Below, one piece after another: positions 1 through 11,459 of a stretch of 64,000 nucleotides of DNA (its first letter is position 1; each line of letters opens with the position of its first letter). Made by a program: the position numbers and the translations under genes. Under the pieces are notes generated by a model. The model made no database searches. It was not told the origin of the DNA and saw only the letters and a program-made list of their open reading frames with translations. This DNA comes from Theocolax elegans (Eukaryota > Arthropoda > Insecta > Hymenoptera > Cerocephalidae): assembly GCA_026168455.1 (NCBI GenBank), contig CM047425.1:47750362-47814361 (forward strand), written 5' to 3'.

Positions 1-267
1 TTGAAGATCATTTATTAAAAATTACAGCTTATTTGGATAAAAAAATTTCGCAGATAGAGCAAGCGCCGAAATCAGAGAAATTATAAATTTTGTGTACGCT
101 CATCAATATAAACAACGAAATTGTAAACAAATGAACATCGACTTCGTCGCCGTAATGGTCATCTGCTTCGCGGCAAAAAGTTTGTCACGGTGACGTCAAT
201 TTCTTAATTTCTCTCCGCCTCCTCTATCCATTCGCCGCGCTCGGCGTGTTCTTGCATCCAGCTCCTC

Positions 268-1860
268 AATTTTAACAGCCGTTACAGTATGTTCTTATAC
301 AAGTAATTTAAACCCATTGTGTCTTCTTTTTTATTTAGTGTGTATTTATGACTATTTATAAAAATCATTTCAGAAATTAACCGTTTGTTACGTACATTTT
401 CTTTGTCTAATATTTGGACATTATCAAAATCAAATTGATGGTTTTTATTCTTCATGTGTATAGCTACTACTGATTCAGTATTGTGTGATTTTTTATGTTC
501 AGAAATTCTATCTTTTAACATTCACTTTGTTCCGTCTATGTAAATCGATTGACAATTTTTACAGTTAAATTTATATACTACACCACATGTATTTAACTTG
601 CTAGTAGAATCTTTACCTAATTTTATTACGGAATTTAACCTATTTTCGATTCTTGGGATAATTGCTATGTTGTACTTTTTTTACAATCTACTAATTTTTT
701 TGTGAAAATCTGTATGATATGGTAAGGGTAAGACTGTAATTACTTGTTTTTTATTTTGTTTAACAACGTTGGTCAATCTTATTTTTCGTAACCTGGTGTT
801 GATAGCATTATTAATAAAACATTTTGGATACTTGTTGTTTTGTAAGATTTTTTTGACAGTATTTAAATTTTCTTGGTGAAAAGTTGAATCTGATAGTAGT
901 ATTGCTCGATCTATTAAATTATATATAATGTTCTTTTTTTGACGATCTGTATGATGAGAGTTGAAGTTTAAAACTCTGTCTGAATTCGATTCTTTACGAT
1001 ACTAGTTAGTTACAATTTTGTTGTTTATTCTCATTAAACTTAAGTCTAAGAAGTTAATTTTATTATTTGTTTCTAATTCATGTGTGAATTTTAAATGTTC
1101 GTTTTGATTGTTAAAAACACTAATGACTAATTCTATTTCGTCTTTTTTAACACATAGGATAGTATCGTCCACATATCTGTAGTAAAACAGTGGTATACAA
1201 TTGTATGATTTTTTTAATTTTCGTAAGCAAGCTTTTTCAAGGTCCTCCATTACAATGTTTGCTAGAATAGGTGAGATATTTGATCCCATCGGTGTTCCAA
1301 AAATTTGATGATAATATACACCATTAAATGTAAAAAACGTATTGTTAAATAAAAATTCTACAATATTGCGAATTTCATGGAACGGGATCTTACAAGTACT
1401 ATTTATAGTTGAATAACGTCTGTCTAAACTATCTAAAACATCTTTACATAAAACATTTGTGTATAAAGAGACTACGTCAAGTGACAGGAAGATATAATCT
1501 TCAGGTAGCGATTTTTTTACCAACAAGTTCTTAAGTTTTAAACTATTGTCAATATGAGACTTCGGCGGAGGTAACGCAGTTTTTAATTCATTACATATTA
1601 GTTTTGATAAAAAGTAAGTTGGGCTGTTTATGGTTGACACAATTGGTCTAAAAGGAATATCCTTTTTATGGATTTTTGGTAATCCATACGCTTTTGCTAA
1701 AGATGTATTAGTTTGTGTTAACTCATTATTATGATAATTTTTTAGTAGTAAATCGTTGTCATTCAGTTTTTTTAAAATTGTATGTACATTAGATTGTAAT
1801 TTTTTAATCGGATTCTTATTGACTATTTTATAAACTTTTTTATCATTTAATAGCGAGTAT
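268..1860 (-). pseudogene. Penelope-like element A: reverse transcriptase plus GIY-YIG endonuclease remnant
   Basis: A Penelope-like retroelement read on the minus strand. The RT part (about 1858 to 1002) starts with KIHKKDIPFRPIVS, then has DVVSLYTNV, GTPMGSNISPILANIVM and the catalytic box YYRYVDDT. The open frame continues upstream of the first ATG (1640) to about 1858, where an inverted copy abuts it. After KIVTN a Trp codon has become TAG, where the related copy at 57 kb reads NWYRK. A second stop follows in the linker (ISRL*KK), and the GIY-YIG core is damaged: SIYIDGTK* instead of the SIYIGETKR of the inverted copy. The last 79 residues (521-282) are open and carry the endonuclease C-terminal part (SEHKKSH, ILDKEN, LISEM). 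The element has no intact RT-EN fusion, so it is inactive. Clade assignment rests on the RT plus GIY-YIG pairing, which is characteristic of PLEs. Confidence 0.9.
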
Positions 1861-2494
1861 TACTACTATCAGATTCAACTTTTCACCAAGATAATTTAAA
1901 TACTGTCAAAAAAATCTTACAAAACAACAAGTATCCAAAATGTTTTATTAATAATGCTATTAACACAAGGTTACGAAAAATAAAATTGACCAACGTTGTT
2001 AAACAAAATAAAAAACAAGTAGTTACAGTCTTACCCTTACCATATCATACAGATTTTCACAAAAAAATTAGTAGATTGTAAAAAAAGTACAACATAGCAA
2101 TTATCCCAAGTATCGAAAATAGGTTAAATTCCGTAATAAAATTAGGTAAAGATTCTACTAGCAAGTTAAATACATGTGGTGTAGTATATAAATTTAACTG
2201 TAAAAATTGTCAATCGATTTACATAGGCGAAACAAAGCGAATGTTAAAAGATAGAATTTCTGAACATAAAAAATCACACAATACTGAATCAGTAGTAGCT
2301 ATACACATGAAGAATAAAAACCATCAATTTGATTTTGAAAATGTCCAAATATTAGACAAAGAAAATGTACGTAACAAACGGTTAATTTCTGAAATGATTT
2401 TTATAAATAGTCATAAATACACACTAAATAAAAAAGAAGACACAATGGGTTTAAATTACTTGTATAAGAACATACTGTAACGGCTGTTAAAATT
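1861..2494 (+). pseudogene. Inverted partial copy of Penelope-like element A (linker and GIY-YIG)
   Basis: The sequence from 1861 to 2494 is a near-identical reverse complement of about 903-268. It starts in the post-RT linker (LLSDSTFH), shares the in-frame stop after ISRL, and runs through an intact zinc-binding/GIY-YIG stretch (CKNCQSIYIGETKRMLKDR) to the C-terminus YLYKNIL at 2480. Unlike the minus copy it keeps Gly-Glu and Arg in YIGETKR. It continues past 2494 into unique 3' sequence that holds a hammerhead-like motif, whereas the minus copy loses similarity at 268. The shared stop means both copies derive from an already defective template. Head-to-head partial copies are common for PLE insertions. 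Confidence 0.88.
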
Positions 2495-2765
2495 ACTCAC
2501 AATCAGTATATATAGGTATATACGTAAGTATATACTAATCATCTATGAATTTCTTGGAAAATTGTAAGAGTGTTAGATACTCTATATGTTTATTTCTTGT
2601 TATAACGGTTAGTCCGATTTGACATGGCTCGATGTTGAGCTAAACTTATTTTCAATATTGGTAATTATTGCATTTTTTGTGTATTTATATAAAAAATTAT
2701 TTCTTGTTGTTCATGTTCAATTTGAAAAATTGTTAATTATTTGTGTCTCTGTTAATAAATTAGTG

Positions 2766-2804
2766 CCAGAAGAGGTCTGAAAAGATAATCAGACGAAACG
2801 TCGC
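2766..2804 (+). ncRNA. Hammerhead-ribozyme-like motif downstream of PLE A'
   Basis: The motif reads CCAGAAGAG, a 6-bp stem GTCTGA/TCAGAC around an 8-nt loop, then GAAACGTCGC. This is the order of a hammerhead core: CUGANGA, stem II, GAAA, then a cleavage-type GUC. One core base differs (CAGAAGA for CUGANGA), which probably weakens or kills self-cleavage. It lies 286 bp downstream of the GIY-YIG stop on the same strand. Known biology: PLE terminal repeats carry minimal hammerhead motifs with a very short stem III. The same layout recurs beside the other PLE at 55.4 kb. Confidence 0.62.
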
Positions 2805-2879
2805 AGTTTTTAATTAAAAGAAAAGGTGTTAAATTTATTCAACATCCTGTGAATTACCCTACAAGATCGCTTAAAAAAC

Positions 2880-3245
2880 CAAAATAAAATAATGGATGGT
2901 GATTATCCACAACTATATCTTCCCTTTTTTTCTAATTCTACTAATGAACGAACCTATTTGTTCATCCTTCTCACACCTCCTTACACTCATATTGTTAGTA
3001 TTTTATATTTTCTCGTTTCTTCCCAACTAATTGCTGTCCCTACTAACAAATTAAATTCATTAATTAAAATATATATATAAACATAATTCTCTTTTTACAG
3101 ATGCAGCGTGCCAAGGAGTAGCTGTCACCGATGGACCCCGGACACGCTGGTCAAGAGGCAACCTTCTGGACATTCGCATCAACCCATGAGGAACACTAGA
3201 TAAGTATACGTACATCACATTATTTATTTCTACTTGAATTAAATA
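2880..3245 (-). repeat. Dispersed repeat, inverted copy of the 29.4 and 35.05 kb family
   Basis: The stretch around 3100-3200 (ATGCAGCGTGCCAAGGAGTA, then CACGCTGGTC) is the reverse complement of 29.58-29.67 kb and 35.16-35.26 kb. The AT-rich flank 2890-3090 also matches 29.70-29.90 and 35.28-35.48 kb in reverse. The hairpin end that begins the other copies is not found here, so this copy is truncated or diverged. The small open frames inside it (for example 2892-3080) are not credible genes. Confidence 0.7.
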
Positions 3246-3372
3246 ATAATATATATAGCATCCCCCGTCGTGGCTTCGCCCGCTCTGTAATTGCATAGAA
3301 CTCGAAATATTAGAAAATATCATAAAGGTAGGTTTACCATATTTCAGTTTTCATTGGTTTTAAATAATGTTT

Positions 3373-6300
3373 TTACAGAACTTCACGGTAGACAATATTT
3401 TTTGTTTGTGAACTGTTTGGTAATAAAAGAAATTGATTTTCTGATGTACCTGTTCTTGACAAACCAACATACAATTGATCGTGTGAAAAACAATCAGATC
3501 GCAAATCAATCCCAACATATTTGAAATGTCTGACCTTGAGCCTTATTAATTGTAATAGCAAACGATACCTTAATTGGGAATTGAAGTCGCTTAAATTGAA
3601 AAGGTAAATCAGTAGGGATCATTGGTATGCGGGGTATAAGAGCAATTTCTCCTGCCGCTGGGCCTGTAAGAATAGTCGCTTCAATAATATTATTTCGCAT
3701 GGCTTTTATTTGTAGCCGCGTACCATTACACAATTTTGGAGGATTTATATTGCGCAATAGTATTATTGGAACCCCGATTTTAAGTTGTAGGTTGTGTGGT
3801 GGAAATCCAGCTGGATTAAGGGGGTATCATCATATAGATCGCGAAAAATAAAGACAAACTTTAGGAATTTTTTTAAAAGAAACTATTCAATATTTTTATT
3901 TGAAATTTTATTTACGTAGTTTCTTATAGTTTGTAAAAACATAAAAAATTTTGATATATACATAATGTTAATTAGGTGAGCCACGGAATCAAATTCAAGG
4001 TAAAGATATATTTTTTTTGGTTTCAATTGGCGCCATGTTTCGTTGTTGCTGTGTCATTCTGAAACATAAGAAACAAAGTTTTTTGACATTATTATACCAA
4101 TTCCTCGTCCACTTACCTAAATTTGAAATGTCAAAAAATAGTTTGAAAAAATGGCGGACTTTTGAAAAAAAATTCATAAAAGTTTTTTTTTTATTATTGC
4201 AGAAGAGTTATTAAATAATTTTTTAAAACAAAATCCTTTAAGTTTGTCGACTAGCTAATTAAATTTCCTTTAAAATGGTATATATATTTTTTCAATAGCT
4301 TCAAAACTCGCTGAGTAATCAGTGGCGCCAATTTGGAAAATCGAAAAATTGAGTTTTCGAGAAAAACGCGTTTAATATTCGCGGTATACAATATATTATT
4401 TTTTAATAGAATTTTTTCATACTTACAGCTATTAATCGACTTTTGTACTATTCAGCAATGCCTGCTCCATAAAGAAGCCCTTCTTGTTCTTCGAAATGCT
4501 GATTTTCAGATGCAGTTTTCCTTTTTTTGACCAATCGAGCTTCCTTGGATGCGCTCTCCGTTCTGATGTTTTGCCGTGTTACTCGTTCAGCGTCGGTGTT
4601 CTGATGCTCGATATCTTCCGGCCTTTTCACCTTTAGGGTAAGACGACATTTTGCAGGCAAAACAGCAGTGAACTAATCGACAGCTACGAGAATACTGAGC
4701 CAACAGTTGTAAAACTCTTCGAAATGAACCTATACTTAAGAAACCTATACTTTCAGTCGGCTTAGACTGTAATGCTCTTATTTACACAACTATACGCACT
4801 AATACAACTAAAATTGGAATAGCATCTGCCACAGTACAATTGCGAAGCATCTCGAAGACCCAAACTCAGCGGGGCACCTATTGTATTCGAGCGCGTACCT
4901 GCCTACCTGCGCCGCATTCCGGCAGCGCATCGCACAACTTTAAAGAAAATAGCCATAGCATCGAAACCGCTGCGAATTTCACTTTAAAATTTTAACAGCA
5001 TACTATTGACATGTTATACTATCGACTTATGTAATAAAAAAAATCGATTTTTCGATCGATCTATACGATCCCTTAAGAGAAGCTAGAAATTCTTGTGGAT
5101 AATGAACAGCATCTTCAGTATTGACTGCAGTATCAATCGATCTGTATTCTTTACTGTCTCCTTTAACATAACCTAAAATAGTATTGTTAATTTCAAAGGC
5201 AGAAATGTTCCGGGGTGTAACGATGGCTCTTTCGCATAGCCAGGAGTATGGTTTCTCTAAAAGGTCATCAATATTCGGATAAACTGAAGAAATAAGAGTA
5301 TCAATAGTTTGCACAATCTTGCCTAGTTTTGAATCGACAGGTATACAGTCATTTACATTGGATATTGTTTCATTGCCAACACTGAGTAATTGTGATGGAA
5401 ATTGCGCATTTCCACCTCCGAGATGAACTCTCATATTTGTTTTTAAATTCAAATTATGAATAGATCTCCATATCGGTGATGATTTAAGACATGCTTTGAT
5501 TATATCAGCTCTTGTCCCTCTAGGTATAACTGGCAAAGTTTGCCGAAAATCTCCAGCAAAGACAATAGTTAAACCGCCCATCAACTTATCACACGATCTA
5601 AGATCTCTGAGAGTTCGATCGATTGCTTCAACATGAGCTCGATGAATCATAGTACATTTGTCCCATACGATAAGTTTTGTATCTTGAAAGATTTTACCAA
5701 GAGGACCAATTTTACGGATAGAACAAACTGATTCTTGGTCACATGAGACATTCAAGGGTATTTTGAAAGTTGAGTGAGCTGTTCTACCACCAGCTAGAAG
5801 CGTTGCGGCAATACCTGGTGATGCTACACCAATAGCTAAGCTACCAGTTGTACGAACGTATGCAAGAAGTAGATTAATTAGAAAATTTTTGCCAGTGCCT
5901 CCAGGAGCATCTAAAAAAAATTTCTTTTCTATCACTATTCACATTTTGCGTAATAGAATCATATGCTTGACGCTGATCGGGTACTAATTTGGGATGATTA
6001 ATATTAACGTACTCTTGAAGCTCATTAATATTAGAGGGATTTCGGTACATTAAATCATAAGGGTTTTCATCATCTAACACGCTACGAATTGGCGTTGGTA
6101 AGCCGAAATCACATAAGTACCTTTCACCCAGACTAACAACCTTATCTTCAATTGCAATAAGACCTCTATTAAAAATATCTTCAGAATAAGTATGGAGTCA
6201 TCATTGTTGCGACATCTAGCTTGGTATAAAATATCTTCACAGAAATCTTTTTTAAATGAGTCCCATAAAATAAGTGGTCAAAAAGGATTGCAAAATACTA

Positions 6301-6490
6301 AAATAATAGCAAATAAATCTCTCAATTTGGATGGATTTGAGAAATAGAAGCATCTGCAATAGTGTCTTTCCAATGATTATCATTTTCTAGAAGACCTAAT
6401 GCATTGCAAGCTGCTTTGAACGTTGGATAAATAACACCATTAACAGTCCGCAAATAATTAAATGAGGTTGGTCCTCGAACGTGATGTAAA
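3373..6490 (-). pseudogene. Helitron Rep/helicase remnant (PIF1-like helicase part)
   Basis: Minus-strand remnants of the PIF1-type helicase of a Helitron. In order: a pre-helicase region near 6490-6330 (LLHHVRGPTSFNYLRTVNG, ATFKAACNALGLL type), a linker ending near 5874 (QRQAYDSI), and the main open frame 5935-5077 with Walker A APGGTGKNFL, Walker B LIVWDKCTM, AGDFRQTLPV and the SWLCERAIVTPRN region. The C-terminal part, 3815-3373, reads [33 protein letters not shown] and then, after a frameshift near 3520, [21 protein letters not shown]. Walker A Thr is Asn and the Walker B Glu is Lys, so helicase activity is lost. Frameshifts occur near 5900 and 3520, and a 1.25 kb TTAA element splits the domain. 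The Rep nuclease part and the Helitron termini are not visible. Confidence 0.88.
3820..5072. mobile_element. TTAA-flanked non-autonomous element inside the Helitron helicase
   Basis: TTAA occurs at 3816-3819 and 5073-5076. The ends are imperfect inverted repeats: GGGGGTATCATCATATAGATCG at the left and, reverse-complemented, GGGATCGTATAGATCG at the right. Joining the flanks at one TTAA gives [16 protein letters not shown] in frame, the expected helicase sequence, so the insertion boundaries are well supported. TTAA duplication is the hallmark of piggyBac-type transposition. The 1253 bp interior has no credible transposase. The small ORFs at 4017-4214, 4333-4530 and 4448-4660 are unsupported. 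Confidence 0.82.
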
Positions 6491-6901
6491 AGCATAACAA
6501 ATAATTTAACGAAAAATGGAACTCGTTAATTCAATACTTAGAATCCAACGAAAGCTTAACGTTTACGAAAAATAAATTTTTATCGTAAAACTCAGATGAC
6601 TCGAACGACCGAGCCCGGCTGATACATATGTACTAAGTAGCGATAAATTTGTCGCCACATATCGGCCAGCGCCTGAACTACCGTGCATCCTGTAAGTGTA
6701 AAAACTTTCATTTTTTTAACAATGAAGCAAAACGATTTTTTATATAAAATATGGCCTATGACACTTCATAGTACATAAAGAAACTACAGTTAAAATTTCG
6801 TTACAATCGATTGTGTACTTTTTGAGATTTTTGCGCACATACAAACAAACGCTTCCTCTTTATATGATAATAAGATAAGATAAGATAAGATATATATATA
6901 T
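6491..6901. other. Intergenic stretch with simple repeats, no gene seen
   Basis: No coding similarity was recognised. Near 6868-6901 there is an AAGAT-type short tandem repeat running into (TA)n, and that (TA)n is the insertion point of the next element. The 97-residue open frame at 6801-7094 crosses the element boundary and is not credible. Confidence 0.6.
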
Positions 6902-7880
6902 TGTAACGGGGTGGGTACTGGGGAAATGTAAGGCCCACGGTTAGGCCCAATTTGTCCCAACTTACCAACCTTAAGTGTGCAGTCCCACGATGCGGCCGGG
7001 AATCACTTTTATTCCCGTGCAATGCCGTTAACAAGGTCAAACATCTCGTTTGACTTAGATACCGTGTGTTGGGCCCTATGCCCAAGATTGCCAACTAGGA
7101 TAAACACCGGAGAGGGCGGTATTCGTAGGATAGGACAGTAACCGGTAAAACACTATCAACAATTGATATCTTTCGTTAATCGGCGAGAAAGATTGTCACG
7201 CCGAGTCAATTTATTAAATTGCCAATTAAAGATTAATAAATTAAGAACAAATTAACGTTAACAATTTACGGGGAGTCGTACCGATGACTGCCCCCGAGGT
7301 CAGCGCGAAAACATGTAGTTAAAACCTATTAACCAACGAGTTACGAGCAACCGATCCGGGAATGATCGTCTGCTTAACCTGATAGCTATACGTCACACCG
7401 CGTGATGTATGTATCTCTGGCGTAGGGAGCTCTGACGTAGAAGCTTCCTACGTCACATGCGCCTTCTCTCGTGAAGTGGCTCTCGCGAACCACCGACCTG
7501 ACTACTTACCTTTGTATTCACGAGACACCGCTCGAAATACGTTGAAACGGCGGGAACGAAAGCGCGTGATCTCCCCGTCAATCTCTCTTTCTCTCTCACT
7601 CCTTTGGGCGAGTTGGCCTCGATCTTCCGTCTTTTCCGTAGACGAAAGCCGGAGTGGTGGAGGCGTACGGCTTTGCTCGGCGTGTTGGGTCGTGTGGGGG
7701 AAGCCGGTCCGCACAAAACACGATAAAAGAGACCGTTATCTCGGCCTGTATATACACCGTGCGCGCGCTATATCGGTACTACCAACTGGGCGCGCACGAT
7801 TCTCGCGCGTTCGTGCGCGCGCCGCGCTCTATATCCTCTTTCGCGTTGCTTACCTGATCGGTAACTCGCTTACCGTTACA
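6902..7880. mobile_element. Solo-LTR-like element (TGTAACGG...CCGTTACA)
   Basis: A 979 bp block starts TGTAACGG and ends CCGTTACA, an 8-bp inverted terminus of the TG...CA type used by LTRs. It is flanked by ATAT on both sides, a possible 4-bp target duplication, though this lies in an AT repeat and so is weak evidence. The interior is GC-rich compared with its surroundings (7380-7870), with CpG-rich promoter-like sequence. There is no gag or pol beside it, so it would be a solo LTR. The ORFs 7453-7946 lie wholly in this block on several frames and look like chance in GC-rich DNA. Confidence 0.6.
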
Positions 7881-7934
7881 ATATATATAAATATTTCTTT
7901 TTTCTATGTGAACTCAGTGATGTCCCCACATCAC
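7881..7934 (-). repeat. Hairpin end of the 29.4 kb repeat family
   Basis: Read on the minus strand this begins TGTGATGTGGGGACATCACT, the same terminal hairpin (GTGATGT/ACATCAC) found at 29439 and 35054. It is followed by AT-rich sequence that is interrupted by the LTR-like block ending at 7880. It therefore appears to be the 5' end of an older copy of that family, later hit by another insertion. Confidence 0.55.
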
Positions 7935-8254
7935 AACATACATTAAAGATTACTCCAAAATATTATAACTTATTTTGCAATATGACAAATGCTGAAATAA
8001 TAAAACCATATATTATCTAGCTGAAACCTATAAATTTTGTTTTACAGTTAAATTAAAAAATTAAACTAATTATAGAAAAAGATGGCTCAAAAAGTATTAT
8101 AAAATATGATACCTACGAATATAATCCCTATTAATAAGAAAATGCAAAAAATATAAAAAATTAATAAAAAAAATTTATCCGGTTAATCGAATAAGTTAAC
8201 CGGATCGGTTAACGATTTTGCAGTTAACCGGTTAATTCCAACCGACAATAAATG
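7935..8254. other. No gene; cluster of TTAACCGG-type motifs at its end
   Basis: AT-rich sequence without coding signal. At about 8176-8240 several GGTTAA/TTAACCGG words occur close together on both strands, including AACCGGTT. This resembles the Grainyhead consensus, but it may equally be the palindromic end of an unrecognised repeat. Confidence 0.35.
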
Positions 8255-8512
8255 GCTTATGCAATGTGACTTTGATACCCAAACAGAATATTTCGAAGAC
8301 GCCGGGCCATCTCGGATAAGGTTTCCCCTGCTTCACAGGTATTACCTCTCCCACGGGCAGAAACCCGGGCAAATACAAGACGGTTGGGGATTAAAAAAAA
8401 TGGTGGGGAAAAGAACTGTCACACAGAGGTGGTAGGTGAACGCCATTGAAGTCCTCCAGAAGGGGACAAACGGCAGGAAGTGCCAGATAAAGGCACAAAC
8501 CCACTAAAATAA
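8255..8512 (-). repeat. Dispersed repeat, inverted copy of 25245-25510
   Basis: Reverse-complement similarity to 25245-25510 is clear: shared blocks include TGGCACTTCCT(G/A)CCGTTT, CACCTACCACCT(C/A)TGTGTG, CCTGTGAAGCAGG and GTCAAAGTCACATTGC-type ends. No open frame is conserved between the two copies. This is a non-coding dispersed repeat of unknown class. Confidence 0.72.
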
Positions 8513-9159
8513 AAAAAATATATAAAATATAAAAAATGTATTGTTTCTTTTATCCTAAATATCTTCAATTTCTTATTTTCTTCATAACTGCAACAAATTG
8601 AGCAATTCAAGCGTCTTTTTCCTCAATTTGGATCTACTTGTACTATTTCACATTTTTATTTATAATTTTTGAGTTTGATAAGGTAAACTCTGTAATTTGG
8701 GTCCAACATCCCGTTAGTCATGAATTTTTAAGAATTTTTCTATTAATATTATTAAAAAAATTTTGGTTGGAAAGGTTGTCAATGTTTGATATGGATATAT
8801 GAACGACGTTCGAGCTCTTTTTTAATACATAATTAACGAAAATTTTAATGTGTTTGAAAAATCGATCGATTGTGAAACTATAAATTCGGAATAATGGTTA
8901 TAAACATTTTCAAATTATTTTAATTTTTCAAGTAAGTTTTTTTAGTTGAAAAAGGTAAAAGATGTATGTAATTTTCTTTGACATCTCGTTACATTTATCC
9001 TTTGCGATTTTTTTCGATGGAGAAATGTCGGAAGATAATCTATAGATTTTAAAAAAAACACCATTTGGTGCAACCTTCGGAAGAGACCTAACTAAAGCTG
9101 TTTTCCACCTATAGAGGAAAACCCCTTAATGTAGCGAAGTATCAAAAATATAAAAAAAG
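8513..9159. other. AT-rich repeat-derived stretch, no gene seen
   Basis: The portion 8530-8640 (rich in TTTCTTCAATTTCTTAT and GAGCAATT(T/C)AAG words) resembles 21810-21930, so it is probably another dispersed repeat. No coding signal was recognised in the rest. Confidence 0.45.
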
Positions 9160-10690
9160 TGCGCCTGTCAAATATTCTTCCATAGAACTGAGCAGAATAT
9201 TATCAACACCAATAGCATTAGATCTTGCTAATCTAAACGCCTTAAGCAAGTCTAAGACATCTACGTGTTTGAAATTAAATTTAACATGTACGGAATTTCA
9301 CGCATAATTATAATTATATACCTAGATAGTTTAAAAATAGGGCATATACTCGATTCCACAAAGTATCTATTGAGTCGGGAGATACTGGAAATTGTTTCAA
9401 ATTAACACAATAGGCTTTTTGGTCCATATTATCCATGATTCTCCACATATCTGGTCAAGCTGATCAATTATTCAGCTTAACTCTATTACAATTGTGCATA
9501 TCATTCTTTAAGATCGTTTGTACATGATTGTATATTTCCTTCAAGCCAGTACATTTATATTTCCTTCAAGCTTTATTGCGCTGAGTGATAAGATTTCTAA
9601 CCTTCTGATTGATCCATAGACACGTGTGAAAGCTGACGTATCACGGTTCTCAAATAAACGTAGCATTATTGTTTTACCAGATTTGTTAAGTATATCGTAC
9701 GCAAGTGTAACAACCAATACGTTGTGATCAGAGATTTCAGGATAACTACACTGTCCACAAGACTTAACCTTAGACTCATCTGCAAGACATGTATAAGCAA
9801 ATCCCCAAAACTTTGAAAATTTATTATTAAAAAAATTCTTTTTTGCATCATAGCTATCATAACCATTTCTTCTCGTGTACTTCACCTGGAATAGCATCAG
9901 AAAATATGAGCTTATGAGTTTTTGAAACTTTTTTTTTGGTGAAACATCATAAATAATCTAAACTTGTCATTGTTAAAAAAAAGTCATTTTTGTAAAAATT
10001 AAGCTTTATTTGTTTTTCAAATTTTATAAATAAATTGGCATTTGACATATTGTTGAGGCTGCGGAGATGGACAATAGAAGCGAGATTAGAGGCCATCTTT
10101 CACATACAAAGCAACACCTCTCCCCTTCTTGCCTGACTGATCAATACGGTAAAGCATGAAGCTAGGTATCTCCTAAACCAACTCCTAAAATGTGAAGTTT
10201 TTTATTTTCAATAACAAGTTTAATAGCATTGTAATGCGCAGACAAAGATTGGGCGTTATAGTGCTCTATGTTTAAATACTGATATTGAGTATGGATTGAT
10301 CCAGACGATAGTTTGCTAGTCATAATTAATAAAGGACATTTTATAACTTATTTATCTGCGTAAAGTGGACATTTATTCCTGTCACCAGCTGCATGGGTGC
10401 ATTCCGTAAATTCTGCAGAAAAACAATTATTGAATTTTAAAGTTGATTTGCAGTTGCAATTTTTCACACTATGTAAATATAAAAAAAAGCTTGCAGATCA
10501 TGAGTCTTGAAGTACAAGAATTCATAAGTGTATTCATGTAGAAATTAAGGATCCTCATTAGGAAAGGAGAATGCAGGGATAATGCAAAATAAAAAATACC
10601 CAACTTTATTTTTAATCGTGGCCAATGGCTTCTCTTTTGTTTATTAAAACACACATAATGATACATATAAACGTAAATCTATATTTTTGA
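9160..10690 (-). pseudogene. CR1/L2-like non-LTR retrotransposon fragment (endonuclease and start of RT)
   Basis: Minus-strand remnant of an APE-type endonuclease followed by the start of a reverse transcriptase. From 10330 down it reads NIEHYNAQSLSAHYNAIK, then the ENKKLHILGV region, then GVALYVKDGL near 10080. The frame 9897-9541 gives the endonuclease C-terminal part with PEISDHNVLV, the conserved SDH motif. About 9290-9160 gives SNAIGVDNILLSSM, the conserved start of the RT domain, as at 19.4 kb (MGVDNIS). Frameshifts and stops separate the pieces, and the rest of RT is missing. The segment 10690-10331 has Cys-rich residues (CKNCNCKSTLKFNN) and may be the end of ORF1, but this is weak. 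The element is dead. Confidence 0.78.
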
Positions 10691-11459
10691 CATCGCGTGA
10701 ATTTGACATTATTAATTTTAGCAGAATGAAAATTTTTTTTAATTTCTTTACGCGTAAAAGTAAAGTAAGAACGCAATCATGAGACGGTCTCGTAACTACT
10801 CAGGCTTATCACCCGGTGGCTAGACGGCCTCTAAATCACTATTAAATGAACAATTAATTTTCGGGAATTATTTGTTGGTTTTTTACCCGATCGAACTGTA
10901 AATATAAAATAAAATGAAAATTTTTACGCGGAATAACGGTAAAAGAAACAAATAATCGAAAACACTGAATTGTGCTGAGTTGTTAACGCGGTACCCTAAC
11001 CTAAAAAAACGAAGATCGAACGATCGCCCGGATCGCCCCGGTCAAGCCTCAGGTATCGACCTGTCATAGCCTTTGCAAACCAAGGGGCTCACGAAAGGAA
11101 ACTCCTTTACGTTCAAAAAAAAAGAAAAAGTTTTCGCGATTCTCCGGTGAACCCAGGAATTACTTGGGGCTTGTCGTCTAATGGCTACTCGGCACCTAAC
11201 AAAAATCGTCGCTAACTTACTCTTCCATGGGCCAGAGAAAAACAAAAAAAATCGAAAGTCTCAGGGAAGTTTCTTCGGCGAGTAGCTTAAACCCTGTATC
11301 TCTTTCCTTGGTGGAGCTGCAGTATCTGGTCTTCAAACTGCCCTCCGCACGCCCTTATAAGGATTATCTCTGTCGAAAATGATCTTATCTTTTACCAAAG
11401 ATAATCTGCTGCGCGCAAACAAATTTTAATATATACACATGCTTTTAAAATAAACTAAA
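10691..11459. other. No recognised gene
   Basis: Nothing coding is supported. The ORF at 11042-11245 on the minus strand has no recognisable motif. The segment 10770-11320 is more GC-rich than its surroundings and may be the promoter or UTR part of an unrecognised retroelement. Confidence 0.4.

Noticed and set aside
7453..7946. Overlapping ORFs up to 156 codons on both strands as host genes
   Set aside because: They all lie within one GC-rich LTR-like block, on several frames at once, with Arg/Ser-rich low-complexity translations and no domain.
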